NCBI GenBank assembly: GCA_963575745.1
Contig: CAUYUJ010021693.1
Location: 13,268 to 77,267, forward strand
Source of the DNA: Prorocentrum cordatum
Taxonomy: Eukaryota > Sar > Dinophyceae > Prorocentrales > Prorocentraceae
Length of the DNA: 64,000 nucleotides
Reading direction: 5' to 3'
Shown: piece after piece, positions 41,036 to 52,024 of the stretch
Position numbering within the stretch: the first letter of the stretch is position 1
Layout of the letters: each line of letters starts with the position of its first letter
Notes under the pieces: generated by a model
Told to the model about the DNA's origin: nothing
Seen by the model: the letters and a program-made list of their open reading frames with translations, nothing else
The model's database searches: none
Made by a program: the position numbers and the translations under genes

Positions 41036-41550
41036 ATGGAGGAGGAGGAGGGGGAGGAGGAGGAGGAAAAGGAAAAGGAGGAGGAGGAGGTGGAGGAGGA
41101 GGGAGGAGGAGGAGGAGGAGGAGAGGGAGGCGGAGAGAGGAGGAGAGGAGGAGGAGGGAGGAGGAGGAGGAGGAGAGGAGGAGAGGGAGGAGCAGTCGGA
41201 GCAAGAGGTGGTCCATGTGGGAGGAGCAGCAGGAGGAGGAAGAGGAGGAGGAGAAGGAGGAGGAGGAAGAGGAGGAGGAGAGGGAGGAGCAGTCGGAGCA
41301 GGAGCTGGTCAATGCGGGAGGAGGAAGAAAGAGGAGGAGGAAGCGGTGGAGGAGGAGGAGGAGATGAAGAAAGGTGAGGATGGAGGCGGAGGAGGGTGTG
41401 GGCTGCAGGACGCGGGAATGGTGCAGGAGGAGGGAGGGTGGAGGAAGAAGAGGAGCAGGAGAAGGAAGAGGAGGAGGAGGAGAAGGAGGAGGAGGAACAG
41501 GAGGAAGAGGAGGAAGAGGAGGAGGAATGGAGCGGAATGCATCGGAGTGG
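41036..41550 (+). repeat. (GGA)n tract
   Basis: About 500 bp dominated by GGA with AGCAGTCGGAGCA-containing repeats at about 41190 and 41288. Glu/Gly/Arg ORFs on + and Ser/Pro ORFs on - are repeat products. Confidence 0.92.
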
Positions 41551-41842
41551 AGTGGAGTGGAGTGGACAGACTGGCGAGGCGGACGCGAGTGCTTCCACCA
41601 CCCAGCGGCCGCGGCGGCTTGCGCCGCAACGGGGCTGATCTCAATGCGGGGGCATGGTCACGGCGACGCCGCACGACGGCCCTTCCGGGGCACCGCGCCG
41701 CTCCACTGGGAGTTCTCGACCCGCGGGTCGGTCCGTCTGCCCTGCTTGCCCACCAGGGCGTCGGCCAGGCTCTGCCTGCTCCACATAGGAGCTCTGGCTC
41801 TCGTCCGTCTGCCCTGCTTGCCCCACGGGACCCCGGCCAGGC

Positions 41843-42673
41843 TCAGCCCGTTCCCCCCCAGGTGCTCTCGGCACGCATGTCGGCCTGCACCGCAGCAGGC
41901 TGATTGTGTGCAGACGTCGACGGAGGCGGAGGGCGCCATGGCGCCCCAGCCCTGATGGCCCAGAGCGGCGCGGCCCGGCAAGCGTCGGCAGGCTGCTGCT
42001 CGTGCACCGCGCCGCGCGCGGCAGCAGCGGCCCCAGCAGCAGGCAGGGCCGACCTCCACTGGAGGAGCCTCATCGGTCCTGCCCACGGCCAGCCACTGCT
42101 CATGCCGCTTGGCTGCGCGCGAGGAGAAGGCCGTGGCCCCGCACGTGCACACGAGGCCCAAGGCGGCTGCAGCTCCGCTTCCCCCTCGCACGGCGCCCTG
42201 GCGCCTTCCTGCGACCCAAGTGCAAGGATCCGCCGCACGGGCCAAGGGTCCGCGGGGGCTTGTGCCAGCGCGGCAGCGGCGGCGGCCGCGGACAAGGATG
42301 CTTCCAGGTCGCACGCGAGCATGACCCCATGCGGCACTGGCGGCAGCGACGCCCCCGCGCTGTCCAGCCGTGGCCCGCGCGAGGCGGTGCGCAGCTCGAA
42401 CGCCGATGCCTGGCCGATGCGGCCAGCCACGCTGCGCGCCTCGGCAAGCACCGCCACGTTGCGCCAGGGCTGCTGCCCCGTGGCGAGCTGCCTCAAGGCG
42501 GGCAGAACGGCGAGGACCTTGTCGGCCAGGTCGCCCTCGCCGCCCGCGACGGCCCCCAGCGCCTCCGCCGCAATCTGCAGCCGCTTTGCGAAGTGCGCGT
42601 CAAGGCCCCTGGCCCGCCGCACTGCTCCGCTGCGCCGAGCAGCCTCCCTGCGGCCACTTCGGAAGGGGCACAT
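41843..42673 (-). CDS. Hypothetical Ala-rich protein (276 aa) behind tandem SL relics
   Basis: First ATG in the best frame after the SL relics: MCPFRSGRREAARRSG at 42673. Helical Ala/Leu-rich part: LDAHFAKRLQIAAEALGAVA, GDLADKVLAVLPALRQLATG, NVAVLAEARSVAGRIGQASA and VMLACDLEASLSAAAAAAAL. The C-terminal third is Pro/Ala/Arg-rich and less convincing, so the true gene may end earlier or continue in another frame. Another ATG 5 nt upstream opens a different frame without the helical pattern. No family recognised. Confidence 0.55.
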   Translation of the reverse strand: MCPFRSGRREAARRSGAVRRARGLDAHFAKRLQIAAEALGAVAGGEGDLADKVLAVLPALRQLATGQQPWRNVAVLAEARSVAGRIGQASAFELRTASRGPRLDSAGASLPPVPHGVMLACDLEASLSAAAAAAALAQAPADPWPVRRILALGSQEGARAPCEGEAELQPPWASCARAGPRPSPRAQPSGMSSGWPWAGPMRLLQWRSALPAAGAAAAARGAVHEQQPADACRAAPLWAIRAGAPWRPPPPSTSAHNQPAAVQADMRAESTWGGTG

Positions 42674-42737
42674 CCCATGGCCACCTCGCGTTCCGAAAGA
42701 GTTCCCGGTGCCCCTCCTGGCGCAGACGGCGGGCGGG

Positions 42738-42773
42738 TTTGAGCCGAGATGGCGTGAGCCAGAATGGCCACGG
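42738..42773 (-). other. Tandem spliced-leader relics
   Basis: On the - strand 42773-42753 reads CCGTGGCCATTCTGGCTCAC followed by G, three changes from the SL. Directly after it CCATCTCGGCTCAAA is a 5'-truncated second relic. The ATG at 42673 is 65 nt downstream. Confidence 0.75.
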
Positions 42774-42774
42774 A

Positions 42775-42895
42775 GGAAGATGGAGGAGAAGCAGGGAGGG
42801 AAGGGGGAAGGAGGAAGGAGGAGGGGACAAGGAGGAGGAGGAGGAGGAAGAGTAGGAGGAGGAGGAGGAAGAGGAGGAGGAGGAGAGGCGTTCGT
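42775..42895 (+). repeat. (GGA)n tract upstream of SL-headed gene
   Basis: GGA tract, TCC on the sense strand of the gene at 41843-42673, ending immediately at the outer edge of the SL relic. The same GGA-then-SL arrangement is seen at 50728-51339. Confidence 0.88.
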
Positions 42896-43119
42896 CCCAG
42901 GAGAAGGCTTGACCCCAGGTGTGCAGGCAGCTGCAGTTGGCCACGTTCTGCCATGGTAGTTCGCCACAAAAGGAGCCTGTTTGGCACCGCGCAAACGCGC
43001 CAAGTACCACCAGACCCGAGTTGTCGCTTCGCTAAAGAAGGCCCAAACCCTTGTAGGATCCCACCACAGGCCCCCCTCGTTCGAGATGCTTGGCTTTCGC
43101 TCAGGAAACGGTATGATGG

Positions 43120-43578
43120 GTGGCCCACAGCAGCAATGGAGTCGTGGAAGTGGCCGCTCTGTCAAGGCCCATCACCGGCGTTGCTTATGATGCAAACACT
43201 TCGGCAGTCGCGATTCGTGCTGACACCCAGACCCGTCGCAGTGGTCGCCCACGCCAGCGAGGCCGCCCACGCGACAACCAAAAGGACATCAAGAGAGAGG
43301 AGAAAGAGATCAAGCAGCTCATCGGGAAGATCACTCCCATGACCAGATCGGACGCCCACTGGCGCATGTTTGAAAGGGGCTACGAGGTAGCCCCGTCAGA
43401 AACGCAGGTCATCAACGAACACAAGAAATGCACAAATAATAAGTGCCCCGAATTTGCGAGACTCGTGATCGTCGCGAGGAAAGCGGCAGCAAAACTCTTG
43501 ACAGGAGTGGCGCGCCTCAATTATATGATGGGTGTCACCGTCCGTCTTGCATATCACTGGGCTGATCGCACGTTGTAG
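43120..43578 (+). CDS. Hypothetical basic protein (152 aa)
   Basis: Contains TRRSGRPRQRGRPRDNQKDI and KREEKEIKQLIGKITPMTRS, then HWRMFERGYEVAPSETQVIN, KKCTNNKCPEFARLVIVARK and YMMGVTVRLAYHWADRTL. After TAG at 43576-43578 the same frame continues with GIYKIRTKAAPTKLKEIGGQ to about 43679. It looks like genuine coding sequence of an unrecognised family, with one internal stop or an intron. The true start is uncertain; the N-terminal ~30 residues may not belong. Confidence 0.5.
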   Translation: MAHSSNGVVEVAALSRPITGVAYDANTSAVAIRADTQTRRSGRPRQRGRPRDNQKDIKREEKEIKQLIGKITPMTRSDAHWRMFERGYEVAPSETQVINEHKKCTNNKCPEFARLVIVARKAAAKLLTGVARLNYMMGVTVRLAYHWADRTL

Positions 43579-43679
43579 CTTGGTATCTACAAAATTCGCA
43601 CCAAGGCCGCGCCAACGAAGCTGAAGGAGATTGGCGGCCAGAGGAATGAAGCGCACATCATGGAAGAATCCATCGAGTG

Positions 43680-46625
43680 ATTTGGAAAAACTGGAGGACT
43701 ACCAGGTCGGCAACGCAGTAGACGAAGAGCCCCGCGCCAACGCCTCTGGCGCGCACCCCAATGACCGCGAGAAGTGGGGTCGCGAGCCCTTCAGTGAAGC
43801 ACCGCCGCCCACGCCACCAACGAGCGCATCAGCAACGCTGACCGGTGCATGGCCAGGGGCGGGCGCGGCCGTCGCTAGGGCGCGCGCGCCTCAGACCGCG
43901 AGGGCAGCGCGGGCTTTTCCGCCTCCGTCGCCCGCGCACGCGCATACGAATCTCACCATCAACCACCTCCATCCGAACGCACGCGCCGGGGGGGCGGCAT
44001 GACAGGTTCACCGCCGACAGCGCCACCACCAGCTTCGACCGCTGCATCTCCGGGGCCTGGAGCTCCTCCGACACCGATCAGCGGTGGGGCGACGCCGCTC
44101 AGCCCGCCCCGGGCGATCGCGCCCAGCCCCCCGCCCTCGCCGACCGAGATCGCCGAGGACGGATAGGGGCCCAAGTCAGGGAGCTGATTCCGGGCCCGAC
44201 ATGAGCGCCCCCGTTAACAACCCAGACGAACCCGCGGCCCCTGCTCAGTCTCGGGAGGACCCCCCCACGCCCCAGCCAGAGAGGGCGGCGACCAAAGGAT
44301 GAGCGCCTCTTCCCTTCGCGCGCCTGCAAACTTGAAGCCGCGCTGTAAATCCCCGCGGGGCCACGCAATGAGGAGCCCCGCGATAGGCCGCCTTATTCCG
44401 AGCAGGGGAACGCCCACCGCGCTGTTCTGCCCCAGGATTGAGCGGGCCCCTCAGCGAGAGACCCTGCGCAATGCGTCGCCAAGGGAGGGGGGGGGGGCTG
44501 GGCGAGTCGTTGAAGGGGGGCGGTTGCTTCCCGCGCCCGGTGCTCGAGCGGCGCACGCCAGCGCCGACGTCGAGCGCGCGGGCGTCTCCCGGGCCCCCCT
44601 TGCGGCCGTCGCCCGCGAGCCGACCGCCATCTTCAGATGCCCCAGGCGTCGCGAAGAGCTCGCGCAGACCCTCGGCGGGGGCTCGGCGCGACGCAATTGC
44701 TCGGATGACACCGATTAGTCATGGCATGGCCTGTACTTCGGCAGTAACACGCCGGCCTGATCACCCCAACCCCGCGCCCGTGAAACTCGTGGAACGACGT
44801 CGGGGCACGCCGTGGAATACCCCAGCTGATCACTTTGCGGGGCTGGCTTTTTCATTCGCGCGGGGGGGAGGGGGGGGGGGGGGGGCGGGCCCGGGGGCGG
44901 CGCTTCCTGCTGCCAGCTTGGAAAGAGGCCACAGAATTCAGAAGGATCGCGGGCGGGAGTGGCTCGCGCTTCCCAGCGCCAACACGGCGGATTATTTTCC
45001 CTCGTCGGCAGCAGATGGGTTGGGAGCCCCGAACATCCCCAGCGAGGCCGAGAGCATCCGCCATCGCCCTGAGCTCCGGCAAACAGAGATCACGCACGAA
45101 AGAAAATTGTAGACGGGCATCTCTAGCATTAAGGGGCGGCCATGGCAAAGCGACAAAGTGCGACGGGCCAATTGCGCATCGCCCGGAGCGTTGCCATCAG
45201 GTCGCAGCTCGGGCAAGGACATTGTCTTGGACGACATTCAGGAAGCCCGCAGTTCGAAGGCGGACGCGCCGCGGGCGCCACTCGCGCCGCGCGCCATGCC
45301 CCCCCGCACCGCGCCCCAAGAGCTCGGGCGCGAGAGCTGGATTTACGCGCGCGCGCGCGCGGCGCGCGGGCCCTCTCGAGGGCACCTTGTAGAAAAAAAG
45401 AAACACACATTTCTGCGCGATTGCCGCTGAACCCCCGAAGGCTCGCAGCGGCGGCGAACGCCCCTGGGCTCAATAATTATTTGCGGCCGCGCCCCCCACC
45501 CGGCTCGCGCGGATTATGAGAGGCCAGTTTCCTTCGGGGCCATGCGCAGCAGAGTTCGCAAATTGGGCGTTGGTGTGTTTTTTGACGCATTCCCCGCATT
45601 CGCGCAACGCCCTCGCCGCACTCGCTTGGATCGCCAGCCGCGCCTTCCTCGCATCCGACGCACTTCAATGTCTGGATCGCGTCGTCGATTTCATTGAGCA
45701 AGCGCCAGTCACCGCGACCTTCAGATGGCGAGCCACACCCGCCCGCCGCGCGGCGTCGCGCACGCGCCCCGACCACGAGGCCCGTCAGGACCCCCGAAAG
45801 GTTTTGATTTCAAGAATGGGCTCAAGGAGCTCTCGGCCGCCCTCGGCGCGCCCCCCCCCGCCCCCATCGGATCGCGGCGCCGCAATTAATCGCGGGGCGT
45901 CTGGGGCGGCTGCCAGAGCGCTCGGGGCGGCGCCTGGGAGAGCTCGCCAGATTCATTTCGGGGCGAATCACGGCTCGAAGGGCGCCCTCCGTTGTCTGAG
46001 GAATAGCTCGAAAGGCGCGGGTGGGATTTGCCATGCTAGTCTGCACGTCACAGAGGTCGTTGGACGAATGGAGACGCCTCGAGATTTGCAGTGGCTGAGA
46101 CAGGGCGGCAGTGTCAACGAGCGCAGGTCGCCCTGGCTGACGCCGTCGAAGATTGGACTTCTTCCAAATGTCAGCACGATTGTTTGCCTCATCGAGCGCG
46201 ACAAGCGCAGCCTGTCATTTAGGCGCCTCGGGAGCCGACTTGGAGCACGTCAGAGATTCCAGAAGCGTCTCGCCTCTTTCGGGAGGGAGCCCCGCCGCAT
46301 ACCTCACGCACTCCCCTCGCCAAAGACGAAGCGGGCAGTCCGCTCGCAACGGACGGGGGGAGCAGCCCGCAATTTGCAATGGCATGTTGCACGCATCGAA
46401 GCGGGCAAGATCACAGCTGTGCAAGAAATTGCGGACATATTCAATGGGATGCCTTCTCTACTTCAGGGTTATGTTGCCCGTCAACTGCCTTGTTTCGCCA
46501 CCAAGTGCGAGGCCGTTCTTTTGTGTGGAAGCTCCAGGGTGGCCCAGACGGCTCATCGGTGGATCTGAAGAAGACGGTGCCGTTTTACATCGCGGAGGTC
46601 GCGCTGCCGCTGCCAGCACAAATCA
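43680..46625. other. Unassigned GC-rich stretch
   Basis: Long Arg/Ala/Pro-rich frames on both strands without convincing motifs, plus a G-run (44868-44885). The part after about 46000 may be 5' sequence of the reverse transcriptase remnant that follows, but no motif proves it. Confidence 0.4.
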
Positions 46626-47400
46626 GAGGAACTGATCTCGCCTAATGATGGGAGGCCGGCATCCTTCTTTGAAGGCTATGGGCTATTTGCACTTGCGCTT
46701 AACCGACGAAGCACCACCTTTGCGAACGCGATATGCAAACTCCGCCAACAGCATTCACGGGCCATGCTATGGGACTACCTTTGCACAGCGCTGCTGACGC
46801 AGCAATGCGGTGGCTTGCCAGGCAGATTGCACGATGTAGCCGCCCATGTTGTCAAAATGTTGTGGGGCGCCGCTGCCTTCCACAAGCTTTCGGCGTGTTC
46901 GTGTTTAATTGATTTGACAGCTGCATTTTATTCCACCATCCAACAGCTAGCATGCGATCTGCCCGGCGAGGCCGAGGCCTTTGACGAGGCTCTAAACTCC
47001 ATGAAGCTACCCGCTATTTTGTCCCAGGGCACCCGGGTGCAGCTGGCCCAGCGGCCCTTGTTTCAGCAACGGGTTGGTCGTTTTCACGCGTTGGCCAGGC
47101 TCCGAGGTGGGCAAAGAGGCTTGTTTCTTTTAGGCCGTCCAGGGTGCTCAAGGATTTGTAGCGCCGAGGACAGGCACGAGGCCCGGCACTGTCATGGCGA
47201 CATATTGCGCCCACGTTGTGTCTGCGAATGTACAGCGCGAGATTGAGACCGAGGCAGCATGACAAGACACCGACTGTCGCAGTTCAGCTGTTCGCTCAGG
47301 GCGTCGAAGCACGGCGCAGCTTCGTTCGCGGACGATCTGACCCCCAGCCACGGCGCAGATACCCGCCCATTGTATAACAAGCATCGCCGCATTGTTCGAT
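46626..47400 (+). pseudogene. Reverse transcriptase remnant (non-LTR type)
   Basis: One frame carries EELISPNDGRPASFFEGYG, then TQQCGGLPGRLHDVAAHVVK, the palm motif block CLIDLTAAFYSTIQQLACDL (Asp of motif A) and, after a stop at 47244-47246, SFADDLTPSHGA at 47322 in the same frame, matching the YxDD box with Phe for Tyr. The order and spacing fit a LINE-type RT of dinoflagellates. Upstream the frame breaks at about 46625. No endonuclease or tail was recognised. Confidence 0.7.
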
Positions 47401-47430
47401 AGTGCATAGATGGCGCGCGCCCGTTTCGAT

Positions 47431-48820
47431 TTAAGTGCCATGCCTTCCTCCGCGGCAAGTGGGCTCAAAAAGCTCACAACGAGTGGTCCGGCATGTTGGG
47501 GCCGCACATAATCTCTCCACTTTTGGGGGCGCGCGCATACGCGGCGCGGCGACGGGCACGTTCGGGCGCGATTCTATCCGACGCGAGGAGCGATGGTGAA
47601 GTTGACCGCTCGCAGTAGTATCCAAGTTCGGGCAGCTTGCCGCCCCGCCAAGAAAGCCCGCCCCGCGCCGGGCGCTCTCCGCGCGGGCGAGGGTTTATTA
47701 TTCGGAGGCATTTGGAGCCAGCTGAGGGTCGTGTGCCTTTGGATTTTCGGCCTGGAACTCTGTCGATCTTCTGGGCCACCACGATAAACTCTCGGCCCTC
47801 GTAGACACATTCTCAGGGGCTGTAGCGGCGCACCTCAATGGGCTCGGATATCTCGCGCACCTGATGTCCAGAGCGCCGCCCTTTCTCCGCGTTCTGCTGG
47901 ACGCCCACTTGTTGTCTCGGGAAGGCTGGGTCACGGCCGCATCGCAGAGTTCCATTCAGCTCCCTAAATTCGTTGATCCTTTTGTTTTTTCCAGGGGGTG
48001 GTGCGTTAGACGATTGGGTCGCGGCCAAGCTTTGAGACATCCACCGCATTCGATCCCTGCTCGCGGCTGGCATCGCGAAATCCAGGACGCGGCAGCCCGA
48101 CCGACGCCGGCGCATCCTGCGGGGGGGGAAGGGCGGGCGCATCGGTCACAGGCACGGCGCCGCAGGAACACGAGATGGAGCCCGAGCGCATGCACTTGCG
48201 CCACGGATCTGGCCAGGCATCTGTTTCAAGGCAGTTCAAGTCTCCTCGAGGTTTTGGCCTCCTTAAAGACGCGCGCCTGCAGATGGCCATTGACACGAAG
48301 CGCGAGATTTGCCGCTGGGATTGCCCGATGGAACGGTTTTTTGTTTACAGCCACCTGGCAAGGGCGAAGACATATGCACAGGGGTTCGCTCGCTGCCGGC
48401 GCCCGATATCCGGGCGCGGAGGCCAGCGGCGCCCGCGAGCCCGGATGCCCAGAGAGAAAATCGCGCCAAAGGCCTTCCAGACGACATCGAACAACTCGGG
48501 GGAAAACAAACCGACCTCGTTTTTGACCACCCTCGCTTCCAAGAGATACCAACCAATGCCAAATTGCGGCCTGTACTGGTCAGGCCGCTTGACGAGGAGG
48601 CGCGTGGTATGGCTTGGTTTTGCCTGGAAGCGAAAGCGGATCAGCCGCGGGATCCCCACTGGGACCGAGGGCTGCCAGAGCGGAACCTGTTTCGGCGGGG
48701 CCGTCGGCCCCTGCGGCGGCTCCTCCGCCTCATGAAGCCATGTTCCTTGTTGATCAACGCCTCCCCCAGGCGGCCGGCAGCCAACCCGGACCAATGAGAA
48801 CCCCCCCCCCTGCAATTTTT
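47431..48820. other. Unassigned stretch
   Basis: It contains several 100-200 residue frames. FGLLKDARLQMAIDTKREIC and ERFFVYSHLARAKTYAQGFA (+ strand, about 48250-48390) read best. It may be the 3' part of the RT element, but no C-terminal motif is recognised. Confidence 0.4.
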
Positions 48821-48821
48821 G

Positions 48822-48977
48822 TTTCGGGGGTGGGCAGACTTCCTACCCTGACACGTCGATTAGCGAATTGGCCGTTTTCGGTTTGCGAGAGGGCGTCGCG
48901 GCCGTCAGTTTTGCGGGTCCACGTCCGTCGGCTTCGGTCCTAGGCAGCTTTCTCGAAAGGGCGGTTTGCTAAAAGGA
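48822..48977 (+). repeat. Dispersed ~155-bp repeat, copy B
   Basis: Same order of words as 2785-2947 (TACCCTGACACGTCGATTA, GGCCGTTTTCGGTT, GGTCCTAGGC) with about one change per ten bases. Confidence 0.8.
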
Positions 48978-49171
48978 GGCTTTTTTGGGAAACAAAAAGA
49001 AATGTGGTTTGCGAAAGGGTGGTTCATAAGGAATATCATGCAATAGCTGAATTTTGTGTTGAAAAAATGGGGACGATGTGTTGAGCGTTTGTTTGCTATG
49101 TGCCTTATGCGTTCGCACTTTTATTTTGTCGCCCAAAATCCGCCTGTAGGAGGTCATGCCCGACCTGATCC
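48978..49171. mobile_element. MITE-like element, copy 5 (left end degraded)
   Basis: The right end AATCCGCCTGTAGGAGGTCA followed by TGCCCGACCT matches the family. The interior has ATGGGGACGATGT as in copy 1. The left inverted end is not clearly recognisable. Confidence 0.55.
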
Positions 49172-50527
49172 TAGGCGGCGCCGCGCATAGCCACGAGTGT
49201 CATTCATGTGTTGGGAAGGCGGGTGGGGGCGAGCGAGACGGCTTGCGGGCAGAGGGGGCGTCTTGGCTTTGCCCCGACCCCTCCCTCTGCGCTGCCCCAT
49301 CGTTTCGCCCCCCATCTTTTCTCGGGCCACAGAAGGGAGGGCAATCTGCAGAGCTGGACAGGGAAGACGGTCGAGCAGAACCCCCTCGCCGCCCATTGTC
49401 TCGTCCGCGGATAGCACCCAGTCCCCCACCATTGGTGACCGCACGAGCCCCTCGACCATACAGTTTCGGCCCGGCCTCATGGCCAAAAGGTGGGCGGCAT
49501 TTGCGATGGCGGGGCCCTCGTGGGACGCGGAGAGCGGCTCGGTGCAGTCAGATGGAGGATGGGGGGCCCCGCCCACGACCGCTGCGCCCTGCTGCTGAGC
49601 CATGGGGCTTGGCGCGTATCACCCCACAGGAGAGGACGAAGGTGGAGGCGCGGGGGGCAGTTTCGCAGGGGCGAATGTCGCACAGGGAGTTCGTCCCCTC
49701 GAGCTGGCAGATTCCTGTTGTCAGCAGGATGCGTGGGCAACCCGGCGCGGCGTCGCATCGCGCGGGTCAGTACCGCGCGGGGCCTTTGGCTGCGCATGGT
49801 CCTTCCATGGGGCGCATTTCCCAGGGAACTGCCACACGGGGTGGGGTGCCAAGACCGCGTCCACGCCAGTGTCCTGGAGGGCAGAGCTGCACATTATGAG
49901 CGGCACACCTCCCGGGTCAAAACTTATACGTCTGAGTTTGGCCGACAGTTTGTTCGAGGACGTGTCCAGGCGGCTTTATCGGCCGAGTGCGCCACCTTAA
50001 GACCTGCCCGAGGATGTGGCCCCATTTTTTGTGCCCCTGGACCGATCCATTTGTCACGCTTCAGCGCGCAAGGGATTGCATTCAGACGAGACTTTCTTAA
50101 TTCTGCCTATGAACGGCGTGCCCAGCACCATCGGCTCTCGAACTACCGACGTCGGGGAAAAATATTCGGGAATTATTGTGGTTGTACATGATGCTTCTGT
50201 ACCTTTGAAAGGAGTGCTCAACACCACAACTCCCGCTGAAACTTGAGGCGGGGGTTATACTGTCGTGCGCGCGGCTCCTTCATTCGCGGTCACACAGGGA
50301 AGGAGGCTCCGCGTTCTCGAATGTTTCACATCTGAAGTACGTGCGCGAAGGTGACAGCTCAACTTAGCTCAGTCTTGTTGGCCCCGTTCATGCCCCCACC
50401 TCAGACAGGCGCTCAAGTTGGGTCCCCGCGTTGTGCTCCTAAGTGAGACATCAGCTGACCTTGTGCTGCATCGGCCTGATGGTGGTGGGTTGTACTCCTG
50501 ATCTTGCCCGTCGGGGACGGCACCTTT
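49172..50527. other. Unassigned stretch
   Basis: GC-rich to about 50000, then mixed. Long overlapping frames on both strands with no motif. No gene supported. Confidence 0.4.
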
Positions 50528-50534
50528 CAATCAC

Positions 50535-50612
50535 CCAGTAGAGGAGGTTCGAGCCTTGTCATGGGCGGAGGGCCCCCAGTAGAGGTGGTTCGAGCCTTGT
50601 CATGGGCGGAGG
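50535..50612 (+). repeat. 40-bp direct duplication
   Basis: CAGTAGAGGNGGTTCGAGCC and TTGTCATGGGCGGAGGG occur twice in a row, 40 bp apart, nearly identical. Confidence 0.9.
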
Positions 50613-50727
50613 GGGCTCTTGGAGTTGCGCGTGGAGGTCGCGCCGCTGCCGCAATCGCTGCTTCACCTATCGCTGCTCTCTGCTCTTGTTGTATGGGACC
50701 CAGATTCTGTCCCTCAGGCCTCGAACG

Positions 50728-50982
50728 AACGCGGAGGAGGAGGAGGAGGATAAGGAGGAGAAGGAAAGAGGAGGATAAGGAGGAGGAGGAGGAGGAGGAA
50801 GAGGGACGTGGGCGACGAGGGAGGCGGGAGGAGGGAGGAGGGCGACGACGGGGACGAGGGAGGTGGAGGAGGAGGAGGAGGAGCAGGAGGAGGAGGAGAG
50901 GGCGGAGGAGGAGGACGACGACGAGAAAGAGGATGGGGAGGAGGAGGAGGAGGAGGAGGAGGAGGACGAGGAGGAGGAGGAG

Positions 50983-51018
<36 letters not shown>

Positions 51019-51070
51019 GAGGAGGAGGAGGAGGAGGAGGACGAGGACGAGGAGGGAGGAGGGCGACGAG
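50728..51070 (+). repeat. (GGA)n/(GGACGA)n tract
   Basis: GGA tract with GAC interruptions giving Asp/Glu runs in one frame. It precedes the intact SL by about 250 bp. Confidence 0.92.
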
Positions 51071-51317
51071 GGACGAGGGGTGAGGGCGGAGTGGGAAAAC
51101 AGGATGGCCCGACTGGTGGTCGTTGCGGGCGCCTCGAGCGGGCGAACGCGCGCTTTCGCGCGGCCCGCCGGGAGGGCCACGGGAGTCTCGGCCGCGCGAG
51201 CTCGGCGCCGAGCGTTCGCGGAACTGGCGGGCGGCGGCGCGCCTCGCCGGCGGCTTGGCGAAGGAGAGCGAAGGAGGAGGAGTGGGAGGAGGAGGTTCAG
51301 GAGAAGGAGGAGGAAGA

Positions 51318-51339
51318 GCCGTAGCCATTTTGGCTCAAG
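51318..51339 (+). other. Intact spliced-leader sequence embedded in the genome
   Basis: All 22 positions match the dinoflagellate SL (variable first base G, then CCGTAGCC, ATTTT, GGCTCAAG). No donor GT follows (the next bases are CCGC), so this is not an SL RNA gene but the 5' end of a retroposed, trans-spliced mRNA. A second, truncated relic (CTTGGCTCAA) lies at 51357-51366, touching the ATG. Confidence 0.88.
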
Positions 51340-51366
51340 CCGCTTCACCCCCAACGTCTTGGCTCA

Positions 51367-51950
51367 ATGGATCCCGAGGCCCAGCGCAGGGTGGACGCCA
51401 TCGTGCCCTACCTGGAAGAGGAAGTGTCTGCCAGACGCCGCGGTGACACCGCAGTGCACTCGCGGCTCGAGGCGATCATGCGGAACGTGGCCATGCGCGT
51501 GTTCGACGCGTCCATGGCCCAGCTGGTTGGCTTCAATTTCAAGCAGTTCAACGAGGTGCATCGCCGTTCCCGCGGAAGGGCAAGGCGGGACAAAGGAGCT
51601 GATGATGTGGTGCCTGCGACGCCGACGCCGTCGGGGACCTCGCCATCACGCAGTTGCGGCGGTGGACGCGAAGGCCAGCAGTGCCATAGGGCCCTTGAGG
51701 GGGATGACTGCCCTGCCGACGGTCCTGCTGCGCTGAAGGGCCTCTGATGGGGGATGACTGCCCTGCCGACGGGCGGGGCGGCGGCGGCGCCGCGCGGTGC
51801 TCGACGAGGAGGCTGCCTTCGTGTAGGGCATGGAGGCGCACATAGCCGCGCAGACGGCGGAGGAGGAGCAAAACGTCGACGGGTTTCTGCGGGACCTCTG
51901 TGCTGCCATCTGCGCGGCTGGAGCTCAGGCCAGTGCATCATCACGCTGAT
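51367..51950 (+). CDS. SL-headed retroposed gene, hypothetical protein
   Basis: The ATG at 51367 follows the two SL sequences directly. The first frame gives MDPEAQRRVDAIVPYLEEEV, HSRLEAIMRNVAMRVFDASM and QLVGFNFKQFNEVHRRS, then degenerates and stops at 51745-51747. A downstream frame from 51831 reads MEAHIAAQTAEEEQNVDGFL and RDLCAAICAAGAQ and ends at about 51950; it is preceded in frame by VLDEEAAFV and a TAG. Both blocks are helical and acidic, probably one protein interrupted by a short duplication (GGGATGACTGCCCTGCCGAC at 51698 and 51751) or an intron. No family recognised. Confidence 0.6.
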
Positions 51951-52024
51951 GGCCGCCCTCTGCTTCAAGTTATGAATCAGGGCCCTGGCATCTGTGCCAG
52001 ACTTAGGCCCTCGTGTAGTCTTTC

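Noticed and set aside
51318-51339. SL RNA gene
   Set aside because: The SL is not followed by a donor GT and no Sm-site or stem-loop structure is evident; an ORF follows instead.
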